DNA of 64,000 nt from Syngnathus acus (lineage: Eukaryota; Chordata; Actinopteri; Syngnathiformes; Syngnathidae): NCBI RefSeq assembly GCF_901709675.1, contig NC_051089.1, positions 4,878,476-4,942,475 on the forward strand, written 5' to 3'. Positions 34,861 through 45,889 of the stretch are shown here, piece after piece (position 1 is the first letter of the stretch; each line of letters starts with the position of its first letter). The notes below the pieces were generated by a model that saw nothing but the letters and a program-made list of their open reading frames with translations, was not told the DNA's origin and searched no databases. The translations under genes were made by a program, and so were the position numbers.

Positions 34861-35383
34861 TGAGGATGAGTTAAGAAAAAGTGGCATGATAAAAAATGTA
34901 AGAAAAATGCGTGCGCATCATGTGAAAAGTCCGTTTTTTTGTGTGTGTATTGTTTTCCCGCAGACTTTAAATGGTGTTTTCTGGGTTCTCACACTTTTCT
35001 ATAGAAATTCATTCAAATAGCATCTTTACCGTCTCACACACACGCACGTACTGTACATACACACCCCTCAGCATGTGTTCATACTAAAATAGGCCATTCC
35101 TAATTAGGACCTCACCCAACCTGAGCTGTTTCTTCAAAGGCAGCCGCTCTCGTGCTAATCTGAGGCATCGCTTCATTATGAATTCTTCAAAGTGTCAGAT
35201 GGCTGTCGAGTGAGCGGGCTAGTTGAGTGGGCTGTTATTAGCGGGCTTGGTACACGGTACGTATAGTTCCCACACATACGAACCAACGTGATGACCCGTG
35301 TTGAGTTGCTCGCCCTCAGGTGTTGACTCGACACGTGCCTTGCAAAGCGGTTTGACGCGGTTGCTAATTACCATACTGACATT

Positions 35384-35400
35384 ACAGACAGACAGACAGA
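35384..35400 (+). repeat. (CAGA)n microsatellite
   Basis: Four tetranucleotide units. Confidence 0.8.
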
Positions 35401-35636
35401 TTAGCAAAATAACAATTTTGTGCGTATATTTTGATGTTTGTTTTTAGTGACTTCCTATTATTGAAAGCAAAGGCACTTTTTTGTCGCTTTTCCCGCTTAT
35501 GTTTTGAATTAAATGATGTGGTATATGAATTCATTGAGATAGTGGGAGGAGCTACAGGGAGGAGCTATATGCAATTCTGAGTGTTTACATCTGCAATTCC
35601 TTATTTCTCTCAGGTTAACAAGAAAGCAAACAACAG

Positions 35637-35654
35637 TATTTATTTATTTATTTA
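35637..35654 (+). repeat. (TATT)n microsatellite
   Basis: About four and a half units. Confidence 0.8.
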
Positions 35655-35786
35655 CTTTTTGCCAGAATTTACACATTTTCTTTGCAAATATTAGTGCAAG
35701 TTGTGTTTTTCACAATATTTAAGTGGTCCAACAAAATGCTCTCAGTTGTTTTAGCTCATTAAGAATACTTATTTAAGTGGTAGTAT

Positions 35787-36140
35787 CCATCCATCCATTT
35801 TCTGAACCGCTTAGTCCCCACGGGGGTCGCGGGCGTGCTGGAGCCTATCCCAGCCGTCATCGGGCAGTTGGCGGGGGACACCCTGAACCGGTTGCCAGCC
35901 AATCGCAGTGCACACAGAGACAAACAACCATTTGCACTCGCACTCACACCTAGGGACAATTTGGAGTCTTCAATCGGCCTACTAAGCATGTTTTTGGGAC
36001 GTGGGAGGAAACCGGAGTGCCCGGAGAAAACCCACGCGGGCCCGGGGAGAACATGCAAACTCCGCACAGGGAGGGCCGGAGGTGGAATTGAACCCGCACC
36101 CTCCTAACTGTGAGGCGGACGTGCTACCCAGCGCGCCACC
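35787..36140 (-). mobile_element. tRNA-head SINE, copy 1, with exact 14-bp target duplication
   Basis: Read on the minus strand it begins at 36140 with a tRNA-like head: an A-box-like TGGCGCGCTGGG and a B box GGTTCAATTCC that fits the pol III consensus apart from one change. It ends in (GGAT)n at 35787. TTAAGTGGTAGTAT flanks it on both sides (35773-35786 and 36141-36154), proof of retroposition. The middle has the GTGGGTTTTCTCCGGGCACT segment common in fish repeats; a LINE origin for the tail is from memory. The frames inside it are not genes. Confidence 0.93.
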
Positions 36141-36154
36141 TTAAGTGGTAGTAT

Positions 36155-37384
36155 TGCAAGCAAAAATGATACATCACAAAGACAATATTTCCTCCCAAGA
36201 AAATAAATGGTACCAATCACTTCTCTCAGAATATTTTTGTCTCACCTTATTTGCTAATGATTATTCTATAAATTTATAATTCTTACTGTAAACCTAGCAA
36301 ATTGTTAGCAACTCAAATGTAACATTTTCATTTGTTGCAAACACAATCAATTCTAAGATGCGTCGACCATGGATTTGCCATTTTATTGGACATAAAAATT
36401 GCCCTTATAAAAACTTTATTTAGAAATTCCACCATTGATATCTGCCATGCAAGTTTAAAAATAAGTTAACTATTGCTACATAAGCTCACGACATTTTCCA
36501 GACCTGTGTTTATTTGCGATTAAATCAGATATTTTAATGGTCAACACGACGTGTGCTATTCAATCTGACATGTTTCTTTATTTAGCGGGAGTAAAGTCTA
36601 ACGTCCTAACCTTTTACATAAGTTGACCATGCAGCTATTTGACATCTGCCATGTTCAGACAGCTTAGTATGTGTGGGCGCGTACACGTAGACAGCTAAAC
36701 AGATTTTAATTGCTCCTTTAAATAACTTTTTGTGGTGATACCCAAGTATGCAGTGAGCATGCGCGCATGCTTCAAGACATACAATATAGCCACACACATA
36801 GACATGAATATATCATACATCCGACACACCGGGATACATTTAGCCGAGCACACGCACACCGATAAAGATGTTAACGTGACGAGAATAAAGTCGTAACTCA
36901 AGGAGAAAAACATTATAAAACTACATACCTTACCTTCACTCAAATAGACGGCATATCTCTGTCACGCCTCAACTATTATGGTAACAAAATTTTTGGAATG
37001 TGACGGAGTGATCTGATGGAGAATACAGTCATTTGTGTTGGAGATTGGACAGACCGGAGGAAATTGAGCTGGCTAAGCCCGTCACATAGAGTAAAGAGGA
37101 TATATATCGAGTTCAAGACCTCCCCTTCATTCATTCTGAATATGCAGCAACATTTATCATAAGTTTTTGTGTATGAAATTTGGAGGCAGCTGCCACTTCC
37201 AAATATAAGATTATCTTTGCTTCTAAAGTATGACATCATCAAAACTTGTGACCACCATGACACAGGTTGGATGACGGTCCGTGACGGCGACTGTGGTATT
37301 ATTTATTACGTCATATTGTATTTGGGTAGTAATGTATAATCTGTATTTGTGCCTACTAAGCAAATATTGATATCCTTGTTAGCA
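36155..37384. other. AT-rich spacer
   Basis: No supported gene. Frames on the minus strand (36606-37263) are cysteine/isoleucine-rich chance frames. It includes the palindrome listed separately. Confidence 0.4.
36756..36771. repeat. Perfect 16-bp palindrome, alternating purine-pyrimidine
   Basis: AGCATGCGCGCATGCT reads the same on both strands. Its core GCATGCGCGCATGC alternates purine and pyrimidine throughout, so both cruciform and Z-DNA forms are possible in principle. Confidence 0.85.
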
Positions 37385-37735
37385 AACCAGCTGGTAAAAG
37401 CTGTTTTCTCACGCCACTCGAGCCCCTCACACTTCAAGCGAAGGCCACATGCCGAACCAAGCCTTGTGACTGATCCGCCACGGCATCCTAATCGCTCTGA
37501 AATCGGCGATTAATCGGGACTCTCCAGTTACTCCACAGTTAATAAACAGTAGATTAGTGCAACCTTTGTTATGCCTGACACACATTCCCACTTGAAAGAT
37601 TCCCTTTGGGGGTTGTTCATAACCTACTCGTAAATAGACCAGCCATTCGTGAAAAGCCACAAATTTCCAAGAATTACCCAATAGTCACCACGCCCCGTCC
37701 TTGTGCATATCACAAATGAAATCACACATGGCAGT
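37385..37735. other. CNE candidate
   Basis: CATCCTAATCGC, GGCGATTAATCGG and CCACAGTTAATAAAC are clustered at 37485-37550. CpGs are retained. An 84-codon minus-strand frame (37427-37681) has no known motif. Confidence 0.35.
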
Positions 37736-37775
37736 TTTTTGCTTATTATATCAGGAGACTCCCAGATTTAAATTA

Positions 37776-38022
37776 CCAGAATTTCTGGACTATAAGCCAC
37801 ACCTGAATATAAGACGCAACAGCTAAAATTCAGGGAAAATCCTGATTTGTTCTTATATAAGCCGCACTGGACTATAACCCGCAGGTGTTTTAATGTTTAA
37901 TTTCCATATGTAAGAGAATACACACAAATCATACAATATCATGAAAAATCCATAGATATGCCGCACTGGACTATAAACCACTCTGTTCAAAGTTTGTCCA
38001 AAAAAGTACGGTAAAAATACGG
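37776..38022. mobile_element. Diverged MITE of the CCGTAATTTTCGGAC family
   Basis: The left end CCAGAATTTCTGGACTATAA and the right end GTACGGTAAAAATACGG are degraded versions of the ends at 9003-9171, with TA on both sides. The interior repeats CTGGACTATAA three times. It is older than the other copy and has no coding content. Confidence 0.7.
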
Positions 38023-38199
38023 TAATATGTTGCAAATCAATATGGAAAACCCAACCACCTCTACCTTCCCGCCTGCACGACCCTTTTCCTAATTGGGAAA
38101 ATGTTCTTGGTAACATGGCACAAGAGACGCCAGGTTAAAATTTTAATCAAACAATCAAGAATGACAATAGGAAAGGATGTCACACTGAAAGGTTACTTG

Positions 38200-38400
38200 G
38201 GTTACTCCACCAAATGTGTCTGTCACCTCCGTGCCTTTGGGGAGCTCTAATCACTTCACCCTGTAATTACCGGCCCACAAAGGCGTTTCTCTTTAAAGTT
38301 CCTGTAAAATAAACCCGATGCCATTGAGACGACGAGACAGGCCCGTTCTTTTAATTAGAGCCATCCATCTTAACCTTGTCTCCCCGAGGTGAAGTGAAGG
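38200..38400. other. CNE candidate
   Basis: GAGCTCTAATCAC, CCTGTAATTACCGG and TTTTAATTAGAGCC are evenly spaced, repeat-free homeodomain sites. Confidence 0.38.
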
Positions 38401-39077
38401 TAGCCCGGGTCAAGCGCTCAAAAAACGTCCTTGGTCCATTGTCTCCGCTTGCCGCTGACTGGAGGACAATGCGGGTGCCGGGCCCCCTGCTCTCGACGGC
38501 CAACCTTTTGTTGGCCCGTTTGGCTGGCTCCTGGTAGGATTTGCCTGCTGAATGGCTTTCTTTTCTTCTTTCTTTTTTTCCCTACAGTGACACAATACTT
38601 GCAAGTCACAATGGGAACCTAACACTGCACGCATCGCCGCCGCATGTTTCACATGCAGCGGACGACTATAAAAAAATTAAGCTCGTACTGTATCGTTTAA
38701 CAGCTGCTGTGGGCCTGACGTAACGTTTTGGTCCTGAATGGACAACTTGAGGCTTGTGGGAAAGGCGTTTTGAACAAATCTTTTTGAAATATTGGGTGTT
38801 GCTGAAAGAAGTATCTAGGATAACATGTTTTTCCAACTAATCCCTTGCTCGGCTTGATACCCTTTTGTGCACGCACTTGAAGCTACTTTTCTAACAAGCT
38901 TCACAGTTGGGATCAGATCGGGAAAACCCTGATCAGACTTATGTTTCCACTGCTGGTCATGACATCATGGAAGCGTGTTCTTTACATTCTTTCGAAACAA
39001 AGAAGTGACCCTTGATTGTCCACCAATCAATGGATAGAATATTTTGTGCCATGCGACTCAAGCATATGTCATAGCAC
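38401..39077. other. Spacer without supported feature
   Basis: 38430-38640 is GC-balanced with T-rich runs. The overlapping frames on both strands are low-complexity. Confidence 0.35.
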
Positions 39078-39473
39078 TACTGGTGTCAAACCAAAGGCTC
39101 GAGTGCCAGATACGGCCCGCCACATCATTTTATGTGGCCCGTGAAGACAAATCTTTTATCGATTTTATGTGTCAAAACTGATATAACAAATTGTATTAAC
39201 TTTTAAAAAATGTCGATTTTGGTCCGCAAAGACAAATTGTGTATTGACTTTACGTGTCAATATAAAAATAACAAATTTTCTTCACATTTTAAAAACAAAA
39301 ATAGATTTTGCTAGCATTTTCTTATTACCCTTAATTTTTTTTTTTTAAATTTGAAATTTTTACTAGTCTCTGAATTCGAAACTAGTTATTCATCAGTTTG
39401 TTGTGTAGCATATACTGGATATAATATGAAGCGTTGACAGTCATAATGACCCTCCGAAGGAAATTGTGACTAC
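39078..39473 (+). mobile_element. hAT-type short element, copy 2, right end missing
   Basis: It shares the GGTGTCAAAC end, the CCAGATACGGCCCGCC segment and the downstream ATAATGACCCTCCGAAG block with the 20226 copy, then loses homology near 39473. The right inverted repeat and target duplication are absent. A unit of about 87 bp is duplicated in tandem inside it (39135-39220 and 39221-39309). Confidence 0.8.
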
Positions 39474-40399
39474 ATTGCTGAATTACCTTGCTTCTTGCAA
39501 TGTCAGTCTCGACATGCGTACATTTTTGGTCCTTGGCGCATGTCACATTAGATAACACTACATTCTTCTCAGCCATTATTCCAAACAATATCACGGCAAG
39601 CTGAAGTGAACTGTACTGCCTGTTGTCTCTCAGCAAAGTGTGTTTAGTCAAGCACCATCCCGGGAGGAGTAGGATGGGGGTTGAAGATGCTGTTTACAAC
39701 CTGCAACTCTCCTCCAAAAGGTGAGCGCGATGATCAAAAGAAGCATTTTTTTTTACCCTGGCGTCTTCCTGCTTTCCGCCCCGAGAGAGCGACAACTGCC
39801 ACATCCCAGCTGAGTGAAAATAGGCGAAGTGCCGTGCGCTGATCAGCTCTCCTGAGAGGAACACTTTCCCTCGTGTGTGTGTACGCAAACTCCTCATTGT
39901 TCCCTTTTTTTTTGTTTATCCACATGTTCTTCACGTCTCATCACACTGTCACCTTTGGAATTAAATTCAAACACACACAAAGAGGCAAATAAACCCACAG
40001 TCCTTCCTTCACATGGTCTCACTGTTCTTCATCCTTCTTCCCTTGTATCCGACTCACAGTGCACCACTTTCATCTGAGCCGAGGTGGCGTAGTCGTATAT
40101 TATTCATGGCTGGTGCGTGTGTCATATGGCAAGAAGTAATAAGACAGAGCTATCTTCAACTCCCCTCGCCTCGGTTCTAGTACATTGGTGTCGGCACCCT
40201 GCACTGCTTTGATTGACAACCAAATGGATGGCCCAGAGCGGGACTGCACAACAGGTGTTGTCTTCAAACAATGCTGCGTTGCAAGTGTTAGAGAATAATT
40301 TTTCTTTTTCCCATAAAACACTTTATTTTACTTATTTTATTATATTTGCACCTATTAAGTAGCGATCTGGCTCTCTTTTAAGTATTTCCCAAATATTTT
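39474..40399. other. Spacer without supported feature
   Basis: Mixed composition. Small minus-strand frames at 39694-39934 overlap T runs and show no domain. Confidence 0.35.
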
Positions 40400-41020
40400 A
40401 CATGACACCCCTCGCATCAAGATCTCAACAGAGTTAGCGCTCCTCCTCTCCGATGCAAACAAGCTCCAAAAATGTCAAAACATAGCTGCTTATTAAATGT
40501 TGGTCTCTTTTTGGAACATTCTAAGCTACACACACACACAACACACTTCTTTGTCCTTGCACAGACCCTCATAGCCAATAAAAGCATCAAGTGATTTCAA
40601 TGATTATTTATTTTATCATCATTTCAACATACCAACAGTAGTATGTATCAAACAGTATCAAAATGTCAAAATAATATCAACTAAAATGGATCAAGCAGCT
40701 ATCTTGCAGTTCAATTCCACAATTCAAACCAAGTAGTCCCTTCCCAAAGGAGTTTTTCCACCACCTGTCCCCTGCGCACACGCTCAAAAAGTCCAAACGC
40801 AGCAGCTGTTTTGATTTATTAGTCTTTCATAAAGCACACACCTCAATAATATCCCAATAGAGCTGGTTCACCCCCTTTTCTGTTCTTCAAAAATGTCAAA
40901 ACATGATCAATAAAGCCACCAAGTAGCTATTATCTCAGTAAACAATACAACACGAAGCCAAACATGAAGAAAGCTACATTACATGCAAAATCAAGAAATG
41001 TGACCCCCTGCAATGCTTTA
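40400..41020. other. Spacer with a loosely repeated word
   Basis: CAAAAATGTCAAAACAT occurs near 40469 and 40889, and ATCAAAATGTCAAAAT lies near 40656. Each is followed within 30 bp by an AGCTG/AGCTAT word. The intervals do not align, so this may be a very old tandem array or chance in AT-rich DNA. Confidence 0.25.
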
Positions 41021-41024
41021 TAAC

Positions 41025-41600
41025 AAGTGGGGTACAGGGGCCTTTTAAGGGTACTGGGAGGGGTGCGCATCATGTGACCAGCTCCAGCCAATCAGAACTC
41101 ACGGCGCGGTGTGTTATGTCTTGAGGCGACATGTGGTTAACCACCTGGCCCCGCTGTTTGACCCGCTGATAAAAGGGGGAAAGAGAGAGTTGAGGAGCAA
41201 GGACAGCCTGTACAGCCATTTGCTCATCAATGGAGGGCAACACCGCCACTTAACACAGTTTATTGATCGGCACAGCCTGAGGGGCCTCTGTCGTGTGTCC
41301 ATTTCCAATCGATTATTTCAAGTCTATTCTTATTGACCACTCGCCACTTCGAGTCGCCCGGCCGTTCCTACTGGGGAATCTTTTTTTTCCTCCTTCTAAA
41401 CAGCCATTTGAAATTATAATCTGTACGAGTAAATGTCATAATCGCCCCCGAGGCCCGCCGCAGATTGGCTGGAGAGCAGAGGTCTCCGAGGTCGATGACG
41501 CTTGGTCAATAGGCATCCATTTGTGCTGCATCCAGCGAGCTGTTCAAATGAAAACGGCTGAGGTCAGGTTTTTGCACCATGTGGCTTTTTTATAAACCGG
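41025..41600. other. Strong-looking CNE candidate with palindromic RUNX site
   Basis: TGTGGTTAACCACC at 41132-41145 places two RUNX cores in a perfect 12-bp palindrome. CCAATCGATTATTTC and GAAATTATAATC are further sites, and CpGs cluster at 41340-41490. Several frames up to 100 codons cross it without recognisable product. Confidence 0.43.
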
Positions 41601-42780
41601 TATGAGCAGATTGCATTTACTGAACAAAGAATTTGCCATACAGTAGATAAACAGATCTTTTTTTTTTATGTTTGCGTGTGTCGATGAAGAATGACACGTC
41701 GGCTGACTGTTCATCAATGCTTCATAGGTTAGATCATTATATCCAAAGTGACAGCAGTACACAAGCACGGGGGAGTGAGGCTTGCGAAGATAAAGATTGG
41801 CATAGTGCTATTGATTCAACACTCTGGGGCTTCTTCTGTTACCATATATATGCGTGTGTGTGTCCATGATGTAACCAATTGTTTCATATTTTGACATAAA
41901 AAGAAAACTATGTCACAATATTGGTCATAAATGGCCATTGTTGTATAGATAAATAAAATCATTTGAAAATGTACGACACTCTCATTTGAGGTTTTCATAA
42001 AGGTTTGAAGACTATAAAATATTTTCTTGTGAGAATTGAAATTATTTTGCAAGTGTATATAGGCAAATAACCTGTATGCCTGTAACTGTGACCCGAACAA
42101 CACCTGTGCACTTTAGCCATGAGTCAGAGATTTCATTGCAAGCCGAGAAAAAAAAATCCTGTCAAAGTTCTTGTTGGACTGGCTAACTCTTCAGCTGTCC
42201 ATCTCAAGTGGGCTGAAATAGGAGCAGGCCTCAAACGTCGTTTGATCTTTTACTGGTGGGTCAAGGCTGAGATGACACATAAATGAGGGAGGAACACATT
42301 TTCATTTTGTCAACCTGTTTTGTTTTTGTAAAGAAAGACGAGCGCCTCAGGTGTGATGTGATGGCGTTTGTTTTGAGTTGCCACACGACCTGATTGACCC
42401 AACACGTTTAGAAGTTGCCGGCAAAAAGTGCAAACTTTGTTGTTGGTTGATGCAAAACAAACAACTTGGACTTGTTGAGGTGGTGCCGGGGGGCAAAAAC
42501 ATCAATGGGGGAATTTGTGTGTGTGTGTGTGTGCGTGGACGGGAAACCCCAATTTAAAAAAAATGCCCATATAATAATTACAGGAATATGATGGCAGCCG
42601 TTTTTTCAGATTAAGTTGATGGGGAAATATGTTACGAAATCCAAACGTCAGTAAAAACTCACTGACAAAAAGAAATTCCCAAAACAAGAAAAACAAGCTA
42701 AGGGAGTTTAGTGTTTGTATGAAACTGACATAAATATGCCTTTTCTCCCCGATAAACGAAACACTTTGGTGACATTTGAA
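41601..42780. other. AT-rich spacer
   Basis: No gene-like or element-like feature. 42120-42470 is more balanced but featureless to my eye. Confidence 0.4.
42515..42533 (+). repeat. (TG)n microsatellite
   Basis: About nine TG units. Confidence 0.9.
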
Positions 42781-42784
42781 CAGC

Positions 42785-43260
42785 AATGTCACCAGCCGCC
42801 ACTTCTTTCATGCGCGCGAAGAGCGTCGAATTTCCGTCTCCGCTACCGGCTGTGGAGCGCTCGCAGAGAGATGAAGAGCGAGCATCCTCCGCCGTCGCGA
42901 CACAACAGCAAAGCGCCAACAGTAAAGACTTGGCTGAAAAGGGGGGGAGCAGTCTGTTTACAGCTCAGATTTCCAGAACCAGTGCTTGAGGTGCACAAAG
43001 CTAGCAAAAACACGATCATTACGGTGGGCGCATTTGTACTCAATCGCTGTACAGAACATCTCCTTTTCTGAGTACCCGACATTACCCCCGCATTGTTTTG
43101 ACTACAGAGGGGAAAAGCCCGGAAAATTGCTCGCCGTATCCATCGCTCAAGTCTTTTTCTTTCGATATTACACCCACTCCACCCAGGTTTTTGATCTGAA
43201 CTTGACAGTTGCCTCAGAAGCGGCATGCTGCGTATCACAGGGAGGAAAATGAGCGTGCTG
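42785..43260. other. CpG-bearing block, weak CNE candidate
   Basis: 42800-42920 is CpG-dense (GCGCGCGAAGAGCGTCG). A 194-codon minus-strand frame (42843-43427) and several plus-strand frames overlap. The minus frame starts with a hydrophobic stretch, but this comes from A/T-run translation, and no domain is recognisable. Confidence 0.28.
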
Positions 43261-44008
43261 AATTCAGCAAGCTGTGAAAGGTGAAGTGGGTTGGAGAAGG
43301 GGGGGATCCACCTAACCCCCACCCCACCATCTTCCAGAACACCCCAAACATAGAGTGAAAACAAATACATAAATAAATAAATCAACAAAAGGAGATGCGC
43401 AAGCAAGAGGGGGGAAAACATCGGCAAAAAATTGCAGCAGGGAGATTTTAAATTGCGATGGTATCAATAATTCAGCTACCTGAGACACTGTGTTTTTGTT
43501 CACCATAAGGTTTGACGCGACTGGCAGCGGGAGTCAAGATTAGGGAGACCTTTTTATTATTGATGCAACGGCGCGTAGCTCACATCTGCTGTTGCCAACA
43601 ACCCCCCCCTCCAAACGGCACACAGGCATTCATCCTGCAAAATGACTGTGACACACTTGTGTGCCTTGAGTGTTCACACACCAATCACATCATTAAGATC
43701 CAATAACAAATGCTTTCACAAAAATGCTCAGTTTTGATTGCCGGTGTGCTTTTCACAATCTTGAGTTGCAAAGGCTTGTTATGCCAAAATACATTTCAGA
43801 CTCAAAAACTCAAACGACTCAAAATCTTGATGGATATGTGTTTTTGAAATGTTTTAGCCCCATGTATTTTATTAGATCACAAAACACCTAGCTATATATC
43901 ACATAATGTTGCTCTTTTTATTAGACTGTTTTACAGGATATGTATCAGATGCAGGTGTTGCTAATAAAGTGGCAATATGAAACTCCCAACTATGTATCAA
44001 CTGCCCAT
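43261..44008. other. Spacer with simple repeats
   Basis: Contains an AAAT tetranucleotide tract at 43368-43382 and C runs at 43602-43608. Otherwise AT-rich. Confidence 0.4.
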
Positions 44009-44377
44009 ACATCCATCCATCCATCCATATTCTGTACCGCTTAGTCCCCACGGGGGTCGCGGGTGTGCTGGAGCCTATCCCAGCGCCATCGGGCAGTAGG
44101 CGGGGGACACCCTGAACCGGTTGCCAGCCAATCGCAGGGCACACAGAGACAAACAACCATTCGCACTCACACACACACCTAGGGACAATTTGGAGTGCTC
44201 AATCAGCCCACCAAGCATGTTTTTGGGATGTGGGAGGAAACCGGAGTGCCCGGAGAAAACCCACGCAGGCCCGGGGAGAACATGCAAACTCCACACAGGG
44301 AGGGCCGGAGGTGGAATCGAACCCGCACCCTCCTAACTGTGAGGCGGACGTGCTAACCAGTGAGTCACCGAGCCGCC
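44009..44377 (-). mobile_element. tRNA-head SINE, copy 2
   Basis: Roughly 93% identical by eye to the 35787 copy and in the same orientation. The head at 44377 has an A-box-like TGACTCACTGG and a perfect B box GGTTCGATTCC, and the element ends in (GGAT)n at 44009-44028. The flanks CTGCCCAT and CTGTCCAT match at 7 of 8 bases and may be a short or eroded target duplication. The 60-90-codon frames within it are not genes. Confidence 0.92.
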
Positions 44378-45202
44378 TGTCCATCCAATTAAACCAAAAT
44401 GTTTTGCTGTCTAGTGTTGAAATTCTTTTTTGTTAGATTGTGTTCAAGGTCTATTTTACTGTCTGGGCAAGCTAGTGGCTAAAAGGCAAATAAATAAATA
44501 AAAATTGGCAATCACTTCGGTTGACTGCGTTGACATTGAGCCTTTAGGACAATTTTCGAACAAAGGCGCAGCCAGGTAGGTGAAGAAATGAAAAGCATAT
44601 AAGCTTTCTTGTTACCTTGACTGGACTTGCGGCACAGCACAGATATTCAAAGTCCTTTTCTATGCCTCACTAATGCCGTGTCAGTACCAATGCTCAGGGT
44701 TAGCATCACTCCTCCCCACCTTCATCAGAAACTTGGCCGAGCACAAATGACCCTTACCAGCGTACCGGGGGCTGGCGTGAACTTAATCACTAGAGCAAAT
44801 TGAAACCACTTGCTCTGCACTATTTTTACAGGGGTAAAGCATATGCCCTTAGTCTACACTGACTGACCTCTGCTTTTGAAAGGATTCGGGGCCTGCAAAA
44901 AATAAAATTGCTTCGCTCATGCCATATTTGGGCAGAATTCCTGCCATACCCCACGCTTATACTTGACTGTTGTAATCTTCCTGTGGTTGACATATAGTGG
45001 ACACAGATATAGAGGAGTCCACGGCGTGTTTGTCATCGGGAAGATTCACCTCTCTTTGAAGGCTTTCCTCATGTCTGCAATAAAAGCTTCTGACCCCAAT
45101 TATCCCTTTCCAGGACTGTTTCCTGTCAGAAAGACCAGTCAGCAACCATTAAAAAAATTATGGACAGTAGGGCTGTTTTTCAGACGTGGGAAAATGTGAG
45201 GA
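44378..45202. other. Spacer without supported feature
   Basis: Balanced to AT-rich. Small frames at 44957-45199 on both strands are unrecognised. Confidence 0.35.
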
Positions 45203-45889
45203 ATGTTTTTGTTTGTTTTGAATGAACGAATGGCTGAAGGTTTTCTCTCCATCCAACGCAGCTTGGTTATCCCTCCTTCTCTAAAAGTAATATTTTATCA
45301 ATTGGAGAATGTACTGCAACACCATTTGACAGCCACTGTGTTGGTCACGCATAATCAAACTACTTACAAAGTGTGTATGATCAAAATGAAAGTGCTTAAA
45401 AAAAATAAAAACACACTTCTATTTCTTGGTTGTCATTCGGCAATGAGTCATAGAAAGACAAGCAACTGTCAAAACTCCAAACAAAAGAGCAGAAGCAGGT
45501 CGACAAGGACCAGGCTAGCTGTTAGCACATGTTTACCTTTTAGCATGCTTTTGTTCTCAATCCCAGCACTCAGAGACAGGATGTCAGAAGGTATTGGCGG
45601 ACTTGTGCATGGGCTCACCGTGATCTGCTTTCACTCAGGCTTTGTCACGTCATCGTGTTGTTGCACGAAAGACATACATGTTCGCACAAACACCCTTCCA
45701 GCGGCTACTCCTTCTCAAGTGTTGGAATTCCAGAGCACACGGGGGCACCCTTATAAAATCCCCAATGAAATCCCCGATGCTGGTTCCCGCCCCTGCTTCT
45801 CAATCGTAAACAGGCTAGCACGTAGCACGACTACCGCACCCTTAATAGCTCTTCAAATAATACGTAGGTTTGATTTACGGAGGCTGTAA
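45203..45889 (+). other. 228-codon open frame, probably chance
   Basis: The longest frame in the window. Its translation is rich in T, S, L and R with no repeated pattern, no signal peptide and no domain I recognise. Third positions show no GC bias. Neither end has a clear splice or promoter context, and a (GCTAGC)-type fish spacer word lies inside. It is unusually long for random sequence of this composition, so a transcript check would be worthwhile. Confidence 0.12.

Larger units (their letters stand above)
34861..35772. other. Spacer with simple repeats
   Basis: Contains a short CA tract near 35035, and the CAGA and TATT repeats listed separately. No frame of interest. Confidence 0.4.

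Noticed and set aside
42843-43427. 194-codon minus-strand frame with a hydrophobic start
   Set aside because: The hydrophobic part translates simple A/T repeats, competing frames overlap on the other strand and no domain is recognisable.
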